DNA from: Leucobacter komagatae | GTDB taxonomy: Bacteria; Actinomycetota; Actinomycetes; Actinomycetales; Microbacteriaceae | NCBI RefSeq assembly: GCF_000834055.1 | Contig: NZ_JXSQ01000004.1 | Coordinates: forward strand, 1-64,000 | Reading direction: 5' to 3' | DNA length: 64,000 nt | Part shown: positions 10,340 to 19,476 of the stretch, one piece after another | Layout of the letters: every line of letters starts with the position of its first letter | How positions within the stretch are numbered: the first letter of the stretch is position 1 | Notes under the pieces: generated by a model | Databases searched by the model: none | What the model was told of the DNA's origin: nothing | What the model saw: the letters and a program-made list of their open reading frames with translations, nothing else | Position numbers and translations under genes: made by a program

Positions 10340-11128
10340 CTACGCGACGGTGTTGCGGAGGATCCCGATCCCCTCGACCTCGACCTCGACGACGTCGCCG
10401 GCTTCGAGCGGCCCCACACCTGCAGGTGTGCCGGTGAGGATCACGTCACCGGGGAGTAGTGTGAACGCCTGCGAGGCGTGCGCGACGATGCGTGCGAGCG
10501 AGAAAATGAGCTGCGCTGTGCTGCCGTCCTGCCTGGTTTCTCCGTTGACCCTGGTCGTGACCCTGGCGTCGGCGAGGTCGGGATCCGTCTCGATCACGGG
10601 CCCGAGCGGGCAGAATGTGTCGAATCCCTTGCCACGCGTCCACTGGCCGTCTTTGACCTGGATGTCGCGCGCCGAAACATCGTTCGCGCAGGTGAAACCG
10701 AAGACGTACTCGAGCGCGCGCTCCTCAGGAACATCCTTCGCAATCGCGCCAATCACCATGGCAAGTTCGCCCTCGTGCTCAACCCGATCGGAGATCTTCG
10801 GGCGCACAATGGTGCCGCCCGGCCCAATCACCGACGTGTTTGGCTTGAGGAACAACAGCGGCTCTACTGGCGCGTCGCCACCGGTCACGCCCTTCATCTC
10901 TTCGATGTGGTCCGCGTAGTTCTTCCCGACGCACACAATCTTCGAGCGTGGGATCACCGGGGCGAGCAGCCGCACGTCGGCGAAACGGAATCGCTTCCCC
11001 GTCGTGTCGAAGCCGGCGACGATGGGATCGCCCATGAGCTCGACGAGCTCAACGCCCTTCCCGTCCTCTGCCTGGTCGAGGATCCCGAATGAGATCTCAC
11101 CTTCCGCCTCAAAGCGAGCGATTTTCAC
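10340..11128 (-). CDS. fumarylacetoacetate hydrolase family protein
   Basis: A 262-residue FAH-family enzyme. The metal-binding glutamates sit in EHEGELA (residues 117-123), NYADH (70-74) marks the active-site entrance and GDVILTGTPAGVG is the C-terminal family signature. Such enzymes hydrolyse or decarboxylate 2-oxo acids such as acylpyruvates, oxaloacetate or 2-hydroxyhepta-2,4-dienedioate. It is the last gene of leuB-ilvE-FAH, starting 12 nt after ilvE, a linkage I believe recurs in related actinobacteria. That context fits clean-up of a 2-oxo-acid by-product of branched-chain amino acid synthesis, though this is inference. Confidence 0.88.
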   Translation of the reverse strand: MKIARFEAEGEISFGILDQAEDGKGVELVELMGDPIVAGFDTTGKRFRFADVRLLAPVIPRSKIVCVGKNYADHIEEMKGVTGGDAPVEPLLFLKPNTSVIGPGGTIVRPKISDRVEHEGELAMVIGAIAKDVPEERALEYVFGFTCANDVSARDIQVKDGQWTRGKGFDTFCPLGPVIETDPDLADARVTTRVNGETRQDGSTAQLIFSLARIVAHASQAFTLLPGDVILTGTPAGVGPLEAGDVVEVEVEGIGILRNTVA

Positions 11129-11140
11129 TAGATGTTCTCC

Positions 11141-12244
11141 TTAGACAGCCGCGCCGACGGCCGGGATCTCGGTGAGCCAGCCGTGGCGGTCTTCGTGGGT
11201 TCCGTACTGGATGCCGGTGAGCTCTTCACGCAGGGACAGCGTCAGCTCTCCGGGCGCGCGGTCACCGAAGTCGATCGTGAAGTCTGGCGACTTCAGCTGA
11301 CCGATGGGGGTGATGACCGCAGCCGTGCCACAGGCGAACGCTTCCGTGATGGAGCCGTTCGCGACGCCCTCGCGCCACTCCGTTACCGTCACGGCGCGTT
11401 CCTCAACGGCGTAGCCGCGGTCCTTCGCCAGCTGGATGAGGCTCTTGCGCGTGATCCCTGGAAGGATGTTGCCGTTGAGCGCTGGCGTGACAAGTGTCTT
11501 GTCATCGCGCACGAGGAACAGGTTCATGCCCCCCAGCTCGTCGATCGTGTCGGGCGAGTTCGCGTCGGTGAACAGCACCTGCTGGCAGCCGTTCTCAGCG
11601 GCCAGGTTCTGCGGAAGCAGCGACGCGGCGTAGTTGCCGCCGCACTTTGCCGCCCCCGTACCGCCGTGTCCGGCGCGCGAGAAGTCCTGCGAAAGCCAGA
11701 TCGAGACGGGCTTGATGCCACCGGTGAAGTACGGACCGGACGGGCTTGCGATGACGAGGAATCGGGCGCGCTGCGCTGCGCGGACACCGAGGAAGCTCTC
11801 GTCTGCGATCATGAACGGCCGCACGTAGAGCGACTGGTCAGCGCCGCTCGGCACCCACGCTGCGTCAACGGCGACGAGGCGCTTGACCGCCTCAACGAAC
11901 AGCTCAACGGGCAGCTCCGGGAGCGCGAGCCGTGCGGCCGAGTCGTTGAGCCTGCTGGCATTCTCCTCGGGCCGGAAGGTGACGATCGAGCCGTCAGCGC
12001 GACGGTACGCTTTCAAGCCCTCGAAGATCTCCTGGCCGTAGTGCAGCACCGAGGAGGCGGGATCCATGGGGATCGGCCCGTACGGCATGACCTGCGCGTC
12101 GTGCCAGCCAGCGTCGCGGGTCCAGGCGATGGACACCATGTGGTCTGTGAAGTGATCGCCGAAACCGGGGTTGTCGAGGATCGCCTCGCGGTCTTTCGCG
12201 GGGAGACGCTCGGCCTCGGTGTGAGCGAAGGTGAGGTCAGTCAT
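11141..12244 (-). CDS. ilvE: branched-chain amino acid aminotransferase
   Basis: IlvE performs the last step of leucine, isoleucine and valine synthesis, moving an amino group from glutamate to the 2-oxo acids. The 367-residue protein is of the long type II BCAT class. The PLP lysine is in GTGAAKCGGNYAASL (near residue 198) and the FEGLKAYR block near residue 76 is typical. It lies 39 nt downstream of leuB and 12 nt upstream of the FAH gene on the same strand, so a three-gene operon is likely. Confidence 0.95.
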   Translation of the reverse strand: MTDLTFAHTEAERLPAKDREAILDNPGFGDHFTDHMVSIAWTRDAGWHDAQVMPYGPIPMDPASSVLHYGQEIFEGLKAYRRADGSIVTFRPEENASRLNDSAARLALPELPVELFVEAVKRLVAVDAAWVPSGADQSLYVRPFMIADESFLGVRAAQRARFLVIASPSGPYFTGGIKPVSIWLSQDFSRAGHGGTGAAKCGGNYAASLLPQNLAAENGCQQVLFTDANSPDTIDELGGMNLFLVRDDKTLVTPALNGNILPGITRKSLIQLAKDRGYAVEERAVTVTEWREGVANGSITEAFACGTAAVITPIGQLKSPDFTIDFGDRAPGELTLSLREELTGIQYGTHEDRHGWLTEIPAVGAAV

Positions 12245-12283
12245 GACACGCCTTTCGTAGAAGGGAAAACTGTTGTGTGGTGG

Positions 12284-13363
12284 TTACGCGCCGAGCAGCG
12301 GTGTGCCGCTCGCGGGGATCTCAGCGATGATCGCGTCCCCAATCTCACCGGTGGAGCGGCGGGCCGCGCCGTTCGCTGCACGATCCGCGCGCACTGCTGC
12401 ACGCAGCCGGTCGCCCTCGGCAGCGAGCCCCAAATGGTCGAGCATGAGCCCGGCAGAGAGGATCGCCGCGGTCGGATCGGCCAGCTGCTGCCCCGCAATG
12501 TCGGGAGCGGAGCCGTGCACCGGTTCGAACATGCTCGGAAAGGACCCGTCTGGGTTGATGTTGCCTGACGCCGCGAGTCCGATGCCGCCGCCGATAGCGC
12601 CGGCAAGATCGGTGAGAATGTCGCCGAAGAGGTTATCTGTGACGATCACGTCGAACTGTGCTGGGTTTTGCACCATGTGGATCGTTGCCGCATCGACGTG
12701 CATATAGTCTACGGCGATCTCGGGGTACTCCGCGTGCACTGCCTCGACGACACGCTGCCACGTCGCACCGGCGTGCACGAGCACGTTGGTCTTGTGCACC
12801 CAGGTGAGCTTCTGACGCGGACGAGCCTTGGCGGTCTCGAACGCGTAGCGCACGACCCGCTCAACACCGAACGCGGTGTTCACCGAGACCTCGGTCGCGA
12901 CCTCGGCCGGCGTTCCCGGGCGGAGCCGGCCACCGTTGCCAACGTAGGGACCCTCGGTGCCCTCACGCACCACAACAAAGTCAACGGTTCCGGGGTTCGC
13001 GAGTGTCGAGTCCACGCCGGGGAAGAGCACGCACGGGCGCACATTCGCGTAGTGCTCGAAGTCGAATCGAAGCTTGAGGAGCAGGCCGCGCTCGATGTTT
13101 GCGGAGCGCAGCCGCGGATCGCCTGGAACGCCGCCGACCGCGCCGAAGAGGATTGCGTCGTGGCTCGCGATCGCCGCCTGCTCGCTTTCTGGCAGGGTCT
13201 CCCCCGTCGCGAGGAAACGCTCTGCACCGAGTTTGAATTCGGTGCGTTCGAGTGCAACATCGCTCCCGGCGAGCACCGCATCGATGACGCGGTTCGCCTG
13301 CTCGATCACCTCCGGGCCAATGCCGTCGCCTGGAATCACTGCAAGCTTGATCGTGCGGGTCAC
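12284..13363 (-). CDS. leuB: 3-isopropylmalate dehydrogenase
   Basis: LeuB oxidises and decarboxylates 3-isopropylmalate with NAD+ in leucine synthesis. The 359-residue protein begins with the [10 protein letters not shown] motif. It contains the [12 protein letters not shown] substrate loop near residue 130, the VHKTNV lysine near residue 190, and the metal-binding [13 protein letters not shown] block near residue 242. [13 protein letters not shown] follows, closing the active site. GTG 13363 has GAGGAG 6 nt upstream. It heads the leuB-ilvE-FAH gene set. Confidence 0.96.
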   Translation of the reverse strand: MTRTIKLAVIPGDGIGPEVIEQANRVIDAVLAGSDVALERTEFKLGAERFLATGETLPESEQAAIASHDAILFGAVGGVPGDPRLRSANIERGLLLKLRFDFEHYANVRPCVLFPGVDSTLANPGTVDFVVVREGTEGPYVGNGGRLRPGTPAEVATEVSVNTAFGVERVVRYAFETAKARPRQKLTWVHKTNVLVHAGATWQRVVEAVHAEYPEIAVDYMHVDAATIHMVQNPAQFDVIVTDNLFGDILTDLAGAIGGGIGLAASGNINPDGSFPSMFEPVHGSAPDIAGQQLADPTAAILSAGLMLDHLGLAAEGDRLRAAVRADRAANGAARRSTGEIGDAIIAEIPASGTPLLGA

Positions 13364-13470
13364 TACGTGCTCCTCGTTGTGCGTGGAAATGATGGTTCAA
13401 GCATAGCCGTGGGGACTCTCTCGGGGCGCCGCGCCACAGCGGGTGGGCAACGAGCGGAGTCGGCTGGGCG

Positions 13471-13809
13471 CTAGATGCTGATGAGTGCGCTGGCGATCGC
13501 GAAGTTCAGCCACACGGCAACGACGCCGATGGCTGGGACGCCCCAGCCATCCTCTCCGCGTGCAAGACTGACGCCGCCCCAGATGGCGCAGACCACGCCG
13601 ATCGCGGCAGTCCCGATGGTGCCAACACCAAGGATGAGCGCCAATACCCACTGGGGGCGGGTGGAGTCGATTGCCCCGTAGCCGAGAAACAGTCCGAAGA
13701 AGCACGCGAGGACCGTCGCGACGATGAGCGCCGCGAGCGCGACGATGTATGCGGTGATCCGCACCCATGTGCGATTGGGTGCAGGATCGGTGGCAGTGTC
13801 TTCCGGCAT
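13471..13809 (-). CDS. small three-helix membrane protein, unknown function
   Basis: A 112-residue protein with a short acidic N terminus (MPEDTATDPAP) and three long hydrophobic segments. The middle and last are separated by a short loop, ARGEDGWG. I do not recognise the family; DUF4190-type actinobacterial membrane proteins have a similar look. ATG 13809 is chosen because TAGGCT lies 7 nt upstream with no ribosome site, a leaderless layout. It lies 107 nt upstream of leuB but has its own promoter. Confidence 0.65.
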   Translation of the reverse strand: MPEDTATDPAPNRTWVRITAYIVALAALIVATVLACFFGLFLGYGAIDSTRPQWVLALILGVGTIGTAAIGVVCAIWGGVSLARGEDGWGVPAIGVVAVWLNFAIASALISI

Positions 13810-13857
13810 GCGTGAAAGCCTAGTGGCCGGAGGCGCCTGATTTGCTTCGTGAAATGC

Positions 13858-13887
13858 AGAAAGCCTCACCCGAAGGTGAGGCTTTCT
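13858..13887. terminator. terminator with UUCG tetraloop after tRNA-Glu
   Basis: Perfect 13-bp stem (13858-13870 with 13875-13887). Read on the minus strand the loop is C-UUCG-G, an exceptionally stable tetraloop, immediately beyond the tRNA 3' end. Confidence 0.85.
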
Positions 13888-13893
13888 ATCCGG

Positions 13894-13966
13894 TGACCCT
13901 AGCGGGATTCGAACCCGCGTTACCGCCGTGAGAGGGCGGCGTACTAGGCCGCTATACGATAGGGCC
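13894..13966 (-). tRNA. tRNA-Glu (anticodon CUC)
   Basis: Read on the minus strand, the 73-nt gene begins GGCCCTA and ends TAGGGTC plus discriminator A, giving a 7-bp acceptor stem with one G-U pair. The anticodon stem is CCGCC/GGCGG with loop CTCTCAC, so the anticodon is CUC. The T arm is GCGGGTTCGAATCCCGC. CCA is not fully encoded (CC then G follows). Confidence 0.97.
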
Positions 13967-14012
13967 GGACGCGTTGTCTTTGCCTTGGGCCTGAAGCTCT
14001 CGGCGACAACTC

Positions 14013-14046
14013 ATATATATTCCCACATCCCCAGGCGCTCCACAAA
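14013..14046 (-). promoter_or_regulatory. tRNA-Glu promoter
   Basis: A TATATAT run at 14013-14020 stands out in GC-rich surroundings and sits upstream of the tRNA on the minus strand. A TTTGTGG -35-like element lies at 14040-14046, 18-20 nt from the -10 depending on alignment. Confidence 0.45.
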
Positions 14047-14091
14047 TCGAGGCCCTAAAACCGGTGCGCCCGCGCGTGTTGCCCGTTCTGG

Positions 14092-14502
14092 CTAGGCCTT
14101 GGCGCGCGCGATGGTCCGCGCGGTCTCACGCTTCTTCAACCAGCGTTCGGCGAAGAGGGCCATGAACAACCAGCCACCGAGGGCCGTGACGACCCAGACA
14201 ATCAGCGGGGCGAGCAACCACGACTGTGCTCCATGAATCTCGATGCCACCGTTGAACAGCGAGGCGATCCAGAGCGACAGGAGTGTCGCCACGAGGCCAA
14301 CTCCGCCCGCAAGCGGGGCGGCATAGCGGCGCGCGATACTCAGCACAAACGGGCCGAGGACCGCCTGCGCGAGCGTAAAGACGCCGAGGGCGATGAGGAA
14401 GCCGCCGAGGTGCAGTGAGACGCCTGGGAGCGCGAAGTGGATGATCACGAGCGCTATGGCGGCGAGCACCACCTGGGAGATGAGCTGAAACAGGAATCGC
14501 AT
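14092..14502 (-). CDS. four-helix membrane protein, Phage_holin_4-like
   Basis: A 136-residue protein with four hydrophobic helices, closing with a basic tail (WLKKRETARTIARAKA). The pattern of an N-terminal helix ending in LPGV, a LGGFLIALGVFTLAQAVL helix, and two later helices resembles the YvlD/Phage_holin_4_2 superfamily of non-phage membrane proteins. The match is from overall shape, not a diagnostic motif. GGAAAGG lies 6 nt before ATG 14502. The gene follows the AI-2E family gene on the same strand after 33 nt. Confidence 0.65.
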   Translation of the reverse strand: MRFLFQLISQVVLAAIALVIIHFALPGVSLHLGGFLIALGVFTLAQAVLGPFVLSIARRYAAPLAGGVGLVATLLSLWIASLFNGGIEIHGAQSWLLAPLIVWVVTALGGWLFMALFAERWLKKRETARTIARAKA

Positions 14503-14535
14503 GGGCGACCTTTCCGTTGGTGCTGCGTAGCCGGC

Positions 14536-15747
14536 TTACACCCGTTCCCGTTCGCGTTGACGGAACGGCTTCGCTGGCAGGTTGGGGCCGTCCCAGACCT
14601 GAATGATGCCCCAGGCGACCGCCGCGATCGGGACCGCGAGGATCGCGCCGAGCACGCCGCTGAGCACGGTGCCGATGGTCAGTGCGAGCAGGATGACGAG
14701 TGAGTGCAGTTTGAGCGCCCTGCCCATGAGCACGGGCTGCAGGAAGTTGCCCTCGAGCTGGTTCACGAGCACGACCACGCCGACCACGAGCACCGCGCTG
14801 AGCGGCCCGTTCGCGACGAGCGCGACGAGCGCAGCGAGGATGCCGGCGACCGTCGCACCGACGATGGGGATGAACGCGAGGATAAACACGAGCGCCGCGA
14901 GCGGGAGCGCGAGCGGGACGCCAAGGATGAATAGGCCGATGCCGATGCCGATCGCGTCGACGGCGGCGACGGCGGCCGTGCCGCGCACGTAGGAGCCGAG
15001 CGTCGAGACCGTCTTGTCGCCTGCCCGCTTCGCGCGGGCGAGGGACTCACCGCGGAACGGGCGGAGGAGGAAGCGCCAGATCTGCGGCCCGTCCTTCAAG
15101 AAGAAGAAGAGCACAACGATGAGCAGCACGAGCCCGGTGACAAAGCTGGTAATCGCGCCGACGCCCGCGAGCGCGCCCGAGCCAAACTGCGAGCTGGTCA
15201 CGAAGTCTACGACCGTGTCCTGCCACTCAGAGATCTGCTCTGAGCTCGGAGCGAACGGGAGCGTCTGCACCCACTCGACGACCTGCGTGAAGCCGTCCTG
15301 GGCCTGCGCCGAGAGTTCATCCCACTCGTCGCGCACGGCCCAGACGATGAGCCAGCCGACACCGGTGAGGATGAGGAGTATCCCGAGCAGCACGATGACG
15401 GTGGCGAGAGCCGAGGGCACCCTGTGGTTGCGCAGCCAGCGCATGACCGGCCAGAACGTGCTCGCGAGGATGAGTGCGAGGAGGATCGGGATGAAGACGG
15501 TACTCAGGGTGCGCAGCCCGAATACGACGCCAGCCGTGAGTACGAGCACGATGATGATCTGCAGCGACCGGGTAGCGACCATGCCGAACCCGTCGCCCCA
15601 CGCACCGCGTGCCCGGCTGCGGGCCTCGCCCGATTCCGGCGAAGTGTGCTCATCAGCGGAGTCGTCTACCGACACGCGGATGCCGCTCCGTCTTTCCAGC
15701 TCAACTATGCGTCGAGTTAGTACCTGCTCTGTGCGGCGTCCGAACAC
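14536..15747 (-). CDS. AI-2E family transporter
   Basis: A 403-residue polytopic protein of the AI-2E transporter family (PF01594), whose members include sodium/proton antiporters and proposed autoinducer-2 exporters. After a charged 55-residue cytoplasmic head, helices begin at QIIIVLVLTAG. A long soluble loop (EWDELSAQAQDGF onward) follows the third helix, and the C-terminal half carries the family blocks PLALPLAALVFILAFIP and NQLEGNFLQPVLMGRALKLH. The start is GTG 15747 with AGGAGG 8 nt upstream. The transported substrate is not known for most of this family. Confidence 0.88.
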   Translation of the reverse strand: MFGRRTEQVLTRRIVELERRSGIRVSVDDSADEHTSPESGEARSRARGAWGDGFGMVATRSLQIIIVLVLTAGVVFGLRTLSTVFIPILLALILASTFWPVMRWLRNHRVPSALATVIVLLGILLILTGVGWLIVWAVRDEWDELSAQAQDGFTQVVEWVQTLPFAPSSEQISEWQDTVVDFVTSSQFGSGALAGVGAITSFVTGLVLLIVVLFFFLKDGPQIWRFLLRPFRGESLARAKRAGDKTVSTLGSYVRGTAAVAAVDAIGIGIGLFILGVPLALPLAALVFILAFIPIVGATVAGILAALVALVANGPLSAVLVVGVVVLVNQLEGNFLQPVLMGRALKLHSLVILLALTIGTVLSGVLGAILAVPIAAVAWGIIQVWDGPNLPAKPFRQRERERV

Positions 15748-15785
15748 TATTGACCCCTCCTAGCTGTGGACCATGTGCCTGGAGT

Positions 15786-17213
15786 CTACGCCCGGAGCGC
15801 CCGCGCCGCGACGAATTCCCGAAGCTCGGTCTCGTTATTTGCCATCTCCGTGACGTGCTGAGGCAGGTCGAGCAGCCCAGCGAGCTCAGCCGACAGCTCG
15901 GGCCGCTCCCCCGTTGCCTCGACAACAATGTCTGGGAACTTCTCCGGCTTCGCGGTCTCAAGCACGATCATCGGCACGCCAGGCTCGAGGTGCTCGCGCG
16001 CAACCTTCACGCCGTCAGCGGTGTGCGGATCGATCGTCACGCCGCTCTCCTCGCGCACCGAACGGATCGTCGCGACACGGTCGGCGTGCGTGCTCGTCCC
16101 GCTGAGGATGCCGAACTCACCCGTGAACCGGGGCAGCTCGGCGCTGAGGTCCAGCTTCCCTGTCTCGTCGAGCTCGCGCCAGGCGGCGTTGAGCCGCTCA
16201 GCGTCGCGGCCGAGGAGATCGAAGATGAACCGTTCAAGATTCGACGCCTTCGAGATATCCATCGAGGGGCTTGAGGTCGCGTGCGTGTCTGCCGAGCTCC
16301 GCGGCGCGTACACGCCGGTGCGGAAGAAGTCGTCGAGCACATTGTTCTCGTTCGCGGCGAGCACGAGGCGGCGAATCGGCGCACCCATCTCGCGAGCAAA
16401 ATGCCCGGCGAGGATGTTGCCAAAGTTGCCGGACGGAACGGTGATCGACACCTTGAAGGTCTCGCGCTCCGCCGGCGTCAACGCGTCGCTCGCGCGCAAC
16501 CACGCCCAGAAGTAGTAGACGACCTGCGCCGAGATGCGACCGAGGTTGATGGAGTTCACCGCACCAATGGTGTTGTTGCGCTTGAACTCGAGATCGCCGG
16601 CGATGCTCTTCACGAGGTTCTGGCAGTCGTCGAAGACGCCCTCGACCGCGATGTTGTGGATGTTCGCGTCGTCTAGCGAGTACATCTGCGCACGCTGGAA
16701 GTCGCTCATGCGGCCCTGGGGCGACAGCATGAACACGGAGACGCCCTCCTTGCCGCGCAGCGCGTACTCGGCGGCGGAGCCGGTGTCGCCCGAGGTCGCC
16801 CCGAGGATGTTCAGTGTGCGCCCGGTCTTGCGAAGCACGTACTCGAGCGACTGCCCGAGGAACTGCATCGCCATATCTTTGAACGCGAGCGTCGGCCCCT
16901 CGGACAGGCCGAGGAGGCTGATCGACTCGCTGATGGGAGTGAGGGGCACGATCCCGGGAGAGAAGCTCTCTTCACGGTAAGCGCGCTCACACATTGCCGA
17001 AAGCTCTGGCCCCGGAATGTCAGTTGCGAAGAAGCTGAGGATCTCGGTCGCGAGCTCGGCGTAGCTCAGTGAGCGCCACGTCTCGATTCGCTCGAGCGTG
17101 ATCTCAGGCATGGTTTCGGGGACCGCAAGGCCACCGTCTGTCGCAAGCCCTTCGAGCAGTGTCGCGCTGAAGGGTGCGGGGGCCATCCCGCCGCGGGTCG
17201 AGATGTATTCCAC
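15786..17213 (-). CDS. thrC: threonine synthase
   Basis: ThrC converts O-phosphohomoserine to threonine with PLP. The 475-residue protein is of the long (class I/yeast-like) type. The PLP lysine is in LAFKDMAMQFLG near residue 111, the phosphate-binding GATSGDTGSAA follows near residue 143, and VPSGNFGNILAG lies near residue 263. A TTG lies one codon upstream, but GTG 17213 has AAGGAG at a 5-nt spacing and is preferred. No other threonine genes are adjacent. Confidence 0.95.
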   Translation of the reverse strand: MEYISTRGGMAPAPFSATLLEGLATDGGLAVPETMPEITLERIETWRSLSYAELATEILSFFATDIPGPELSAMCERAYREESFSPGIVPLTPISESISLLGLSEGPTLAFKDMAMQFLGQSLEYVLRKTGRTLNILGATSGDTGSAAEYALRGKEGVSVFMLSPQGRMSDFQRAQMYSLDDANIHNIAVEGVFDDCQNLVKSIAGDLEFKRNNTIGAVNSINLGRISAQVVYYFWAWLRASDALTPAERETFKVSITVPSGNFGNILAGHFAREMGAPIRRLVLAANENNVLDDFFRTGVYAPRSSADTHATSSPSMDISKASNLERFIFDLLGRDAERLNAAWRELDETGKLDLSAELPRFTGEFGILSGTSTHADRVATIRSVREESGVTIDPHTADGVKVAREHLEPGVPMIVLETAKPEKFPDIVVEATGERPELSAELAGLLDLPQHVTEMANNETELREFVAARALRA

Positions 17214-17323
17214 CAAAGCTCCTTACCGTTGCAGCTTCCCAGTCTAGTGAACCGGCGTATCCGTCGGCGCACACCCGCGCGGATCGGCGCGGTTTCTCAG
17301 CTTCCCGCTGCCGCCGGACTGGC

Positions 17324-18808
17324 CTACCAGGACACGGGGAGAGCTTTGCCCTCCTCGTAACCGGCGGCTGACTGCAGCCCGACTCGAGCGTTCCGTCTGA
17401 ACTCCTCAAGCGTCGCAGCCCCAGCGTAGGTAAACGAGGAGCGCACGCCGGAGGTGATCATGTCGACGAGGTCCTCGACGCTTGGCCGTTGCGGGTCGAG
17501 ATAGATTTTCGACGACGAGATGCCCTCGGCAAAGAGTTCCTTGCGGGCGCGCTCGTAGGCGTCGAGCTTGGAGAAGCGTCCGGTGACAGCCTTCGTCGAT
17601 GCCATCCCCCACGACTCCTTGTACTGCCGACCGTCGCTGTCGGTTGCGAGCTCCCCCGGCGACTCGGCTGTGCCAGCGAACCACGACCCGATCATTACCG
17701 ATCCTGCCCCGGCCGCAAGTGCGAGCGCCACGTCACGCGGGTAGCGCACTCCCCCGTCGGCCCACACGTGTGCGCCGAGCTCCCGCGCGGCCTCCGCGGT
17801 CTCGAGCACGGCGGAGAACTGCGGGCGCCCAACGGCCGTCATCATGCGTGTTGTGCACATCGCCCCCGGGCCAACGCCCACCTTCAGGATCGTGGCCCCG
17901 GCGTTCACGAGGTCGTGAACGCCGTCGTGGGTGACAATGTTGCCTGCGACGATCGGCAGCCCGAGGCGGAGCGCGGAGATCTCAGTCAGTGCGCGGAGCA
18001 TGGATTCCTGGTGCCCGTGCGCGGTGTCGACGACGAGCACGTCAGCCCCGGCGGCTGCAAGCGCGCGAGCTTTTCCGGCTGCGTCGCCGTTGATGCCGAC
18101 AGCGACGGCTACGGCGAGGCGGCCGTCTCCATCGAGCGCTGGGCGGTACATCGAGGTGCGCAGGGCGGACCGCCGCGAGAGCACGCCGACGACGGTTGCG
18201 CCGTCAGTAATGATGGCTGCGGGGCTTCCCCCGTCGCCCAGCAGCGCGTCGACGGCGTCGAAGACCGCGCGGGGGTCGGCCGCTGTGCCGCCGAGGTCGC
18301 CAATGTCGAGGACGGGTGGCGCCCCGACGGTGAGATCGCCGAGCCGCGCATCGCTCGGCACGACCTGGAGCCGCGTCGCTGAGAGCACACCGCGGACGTC
18401 GCTCACTGCGAGCGAGCCGCCGTTGCCGCGCACGCCAACGACGATGCTCTGCCCCGCCGCGGACGGGATGAGCTTGAGCGCATCAGCAGCGGTCTGTTCC
18501 GGCGAGAGCACAACTGGGCTGTCAAACGACACGGGCTGCGCCTTCACCCACGCGATCGCGTCTGCGAGCGGCTCAACGGCCATGTCTTGCGGGAGCACCC
18601 CGAGGCCGCCGCGCCGGGCGAGCACGGCTGCGAGGCGTGGCCCAGTCACCGAGTTCATGTTTGCCGACACCAGCGGGATTGTTGCTGGGGTGCCGTCTGA
18701 CGGGGTGAGATCCACCGCGAGGCGGCTCGTGACCGCGGATCTGCGCGGCACGAGGAAGACGTCGGAATAGGTGAGATCGAGGGAAGGCTGGGCGCCAATA
18801 AACTCCAT
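17324..18808 (-). CDS. guaB1: GuaB1-type IMPDH-related enzyme with CBS domains (probable GMP reductase)
   Basis: A 494-residue IMP dehydrogenase/GMP reductase superfamily member. The TIM-barrel is split by a CBS-domain insertion (about residues 95-215), and the catalytic cysteine lies in GVGPGAMCTTRMM near residue 316. The downstream flap reads QYKESWGMASTKAV. Mycobacterial GuaB1 proteins of this architecture have been characterised as GMP reductases, returning GMP to IMP under control of purine nucleotides binding the CBS module; that assignment is transferred here. TAGCCT lies exactly 6 nt before ATG 18808 and no ribosome site is present, so the mRNA is probably leaderless. Confidence 0.88.
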   Translation of the reverse strand: MEFIGAQPSLDLTYSDVFLVPRRSAVTSRLAVDLTPSDGTPATIPLVSANMNSVTGPRLAAVLARRGGLGVLPQDMAVEPLADAIAWVKAQPVSFDSPVVLSPEQTAADALKLIPSAAGQSIVVGVRGNGGSLAVSDVRGVLSATRLQVVPSDARLGDLTVGAPPVLDIGDLGGTAADPRAVFDAVDALLGDGGSPAAIITDGATVVGVLSRRSALRTSMYRPALDGDGRLAVAVAVGINGDAAGKARALAAAGADVLVVDTAHGHQESMLRALTEISALRLGLPIVAGNIVTHDGVHDLVNAGATILKVGVGPGAMCTTRMMTAVGRPQFSAVLETAEAARELGAHVWADGGVRYPRDVALALAAGAGSVMIGSWFAGTAESPGELATDSDGRQYKESWGMASTKAVTGRFSKLDAYERARKELFAEGISSSKIYLDPQRPSVEDLVDMITSGVRSSFTYAGAATLEEFRRNARVGLQSAAGYEEGKALPVSW

Positions 18809-18939
18809 GTCGCCAGGCTACAGCGCGTCTCTCTGCGGCGTCACAGGGTCGCGTATCCTAGCGAGAAGCAATACATTAGTGGCGAACCATCACCCACAAA
18901 ACGCCTAGACCATTCACGCAAGACACAAAGGGGAAGCAC

Positions 18940-19401
18940 ATGTTCAAAGGGTTCAAGGAGTTCCTGCTCCGCGGCAACGTCATCGACCTCGCCGTAGCGG
19001 TCGTCATCGGTGCGGCGTTCAACGCTGTCGTCGAGAAGGTCGTGAGCTCGCTCATCACGCCGCTCATCGGCATGTTCTTCGAAGCAGACTCCCTCGACAC
19101 CGCACTGCTCGTCGACCTACCCCGCGGCGGCACGATCGCATTCGGCGCGCTCATCGGCGCGCTCATCAACTTCCTCATCGTCGCGGCTGTTGTCTACTTC
19201 GTCTTCATCGTCCCGATGAACGAGCTCCGCAAGCGCACGATGCCCGTCGTCGAAGAGGCCACGGGCGAGACCGAGCAGGAGCTGCTCGCGCAGATCCGCG
19301 ACCTGCTGCAGGCGCAGAAGGGCGAACTGCCAGCCGCGTCAACACCGGCAGCAACGACCACTGCGTCCGCTGCACACGCGGAAACCCCCGAGGCCAAGTA
19401 A
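18940..19401 (+). CDS. mscL: large-conductance mechanosensitive channel
   Basis: MscL opens under membrane tension to release solutes on osmotic downshock. The 153-residue protein has the conserved opening FKEFLLRGNVIDLAVAVVIG, giving the N-terminal amphipathic helix and the pore-lining TM1. A short periplasmic loop and TM2 (INFLIVAAVVYFVFIV) follow. The C-terminal bundle helix (EQELLAQIRDLLQAQKG) is followed by an Ala/Thr-rich tail. Length is slightly above the usual 130-150. AAAGGGG lies just before ATG 18940. Confidence 0.95.
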   Translation: MFKGFKEFLLRGNVIDLAVAVVIGAAFNAVVEKVVSSLITPLIGMFFEADSLDTALLVDLPRGGTIAFGALIGALINFLIVAAVVYFVFIVPMNELRKRTMPVVEEATGETEQELLAQIRDLLQAQKGELPAASTPAATTTASAAHAETPEAK

Positions 19402-19411
19402 CCTCACGCAC

Positions 19412-19452
19412 ACAGGGGCGGTGGTGGATCCAAGATCCACCACCGCCCCTGT
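19412..19452 (+). terminator. mscL terminator
   Basis: A perfect 19-bp stem (19412-19430 with 19434-19452) closes on a 3-nt loop and is followed by GCATTTA. It probably also serves the convergent dipeptidase gene. Confidence 0.85.
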
Positions 19453-19476
19453 CGCATTTACTAGCTGTGTCGCTTA

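Noticed and set aside
14092-14502. Phage holin, hence a prophage
   Set aside because: The family name is misleading; four-helix YvlD-like membrane proteins are common chromosomal genes, and no phage genes lie nearby.
14536-15747. Evidence for autoinducer-2 quorum sensing
   Set aside because: The family name reflects early proposals; many members transport ions, and no luxS or lsr genes are present here.
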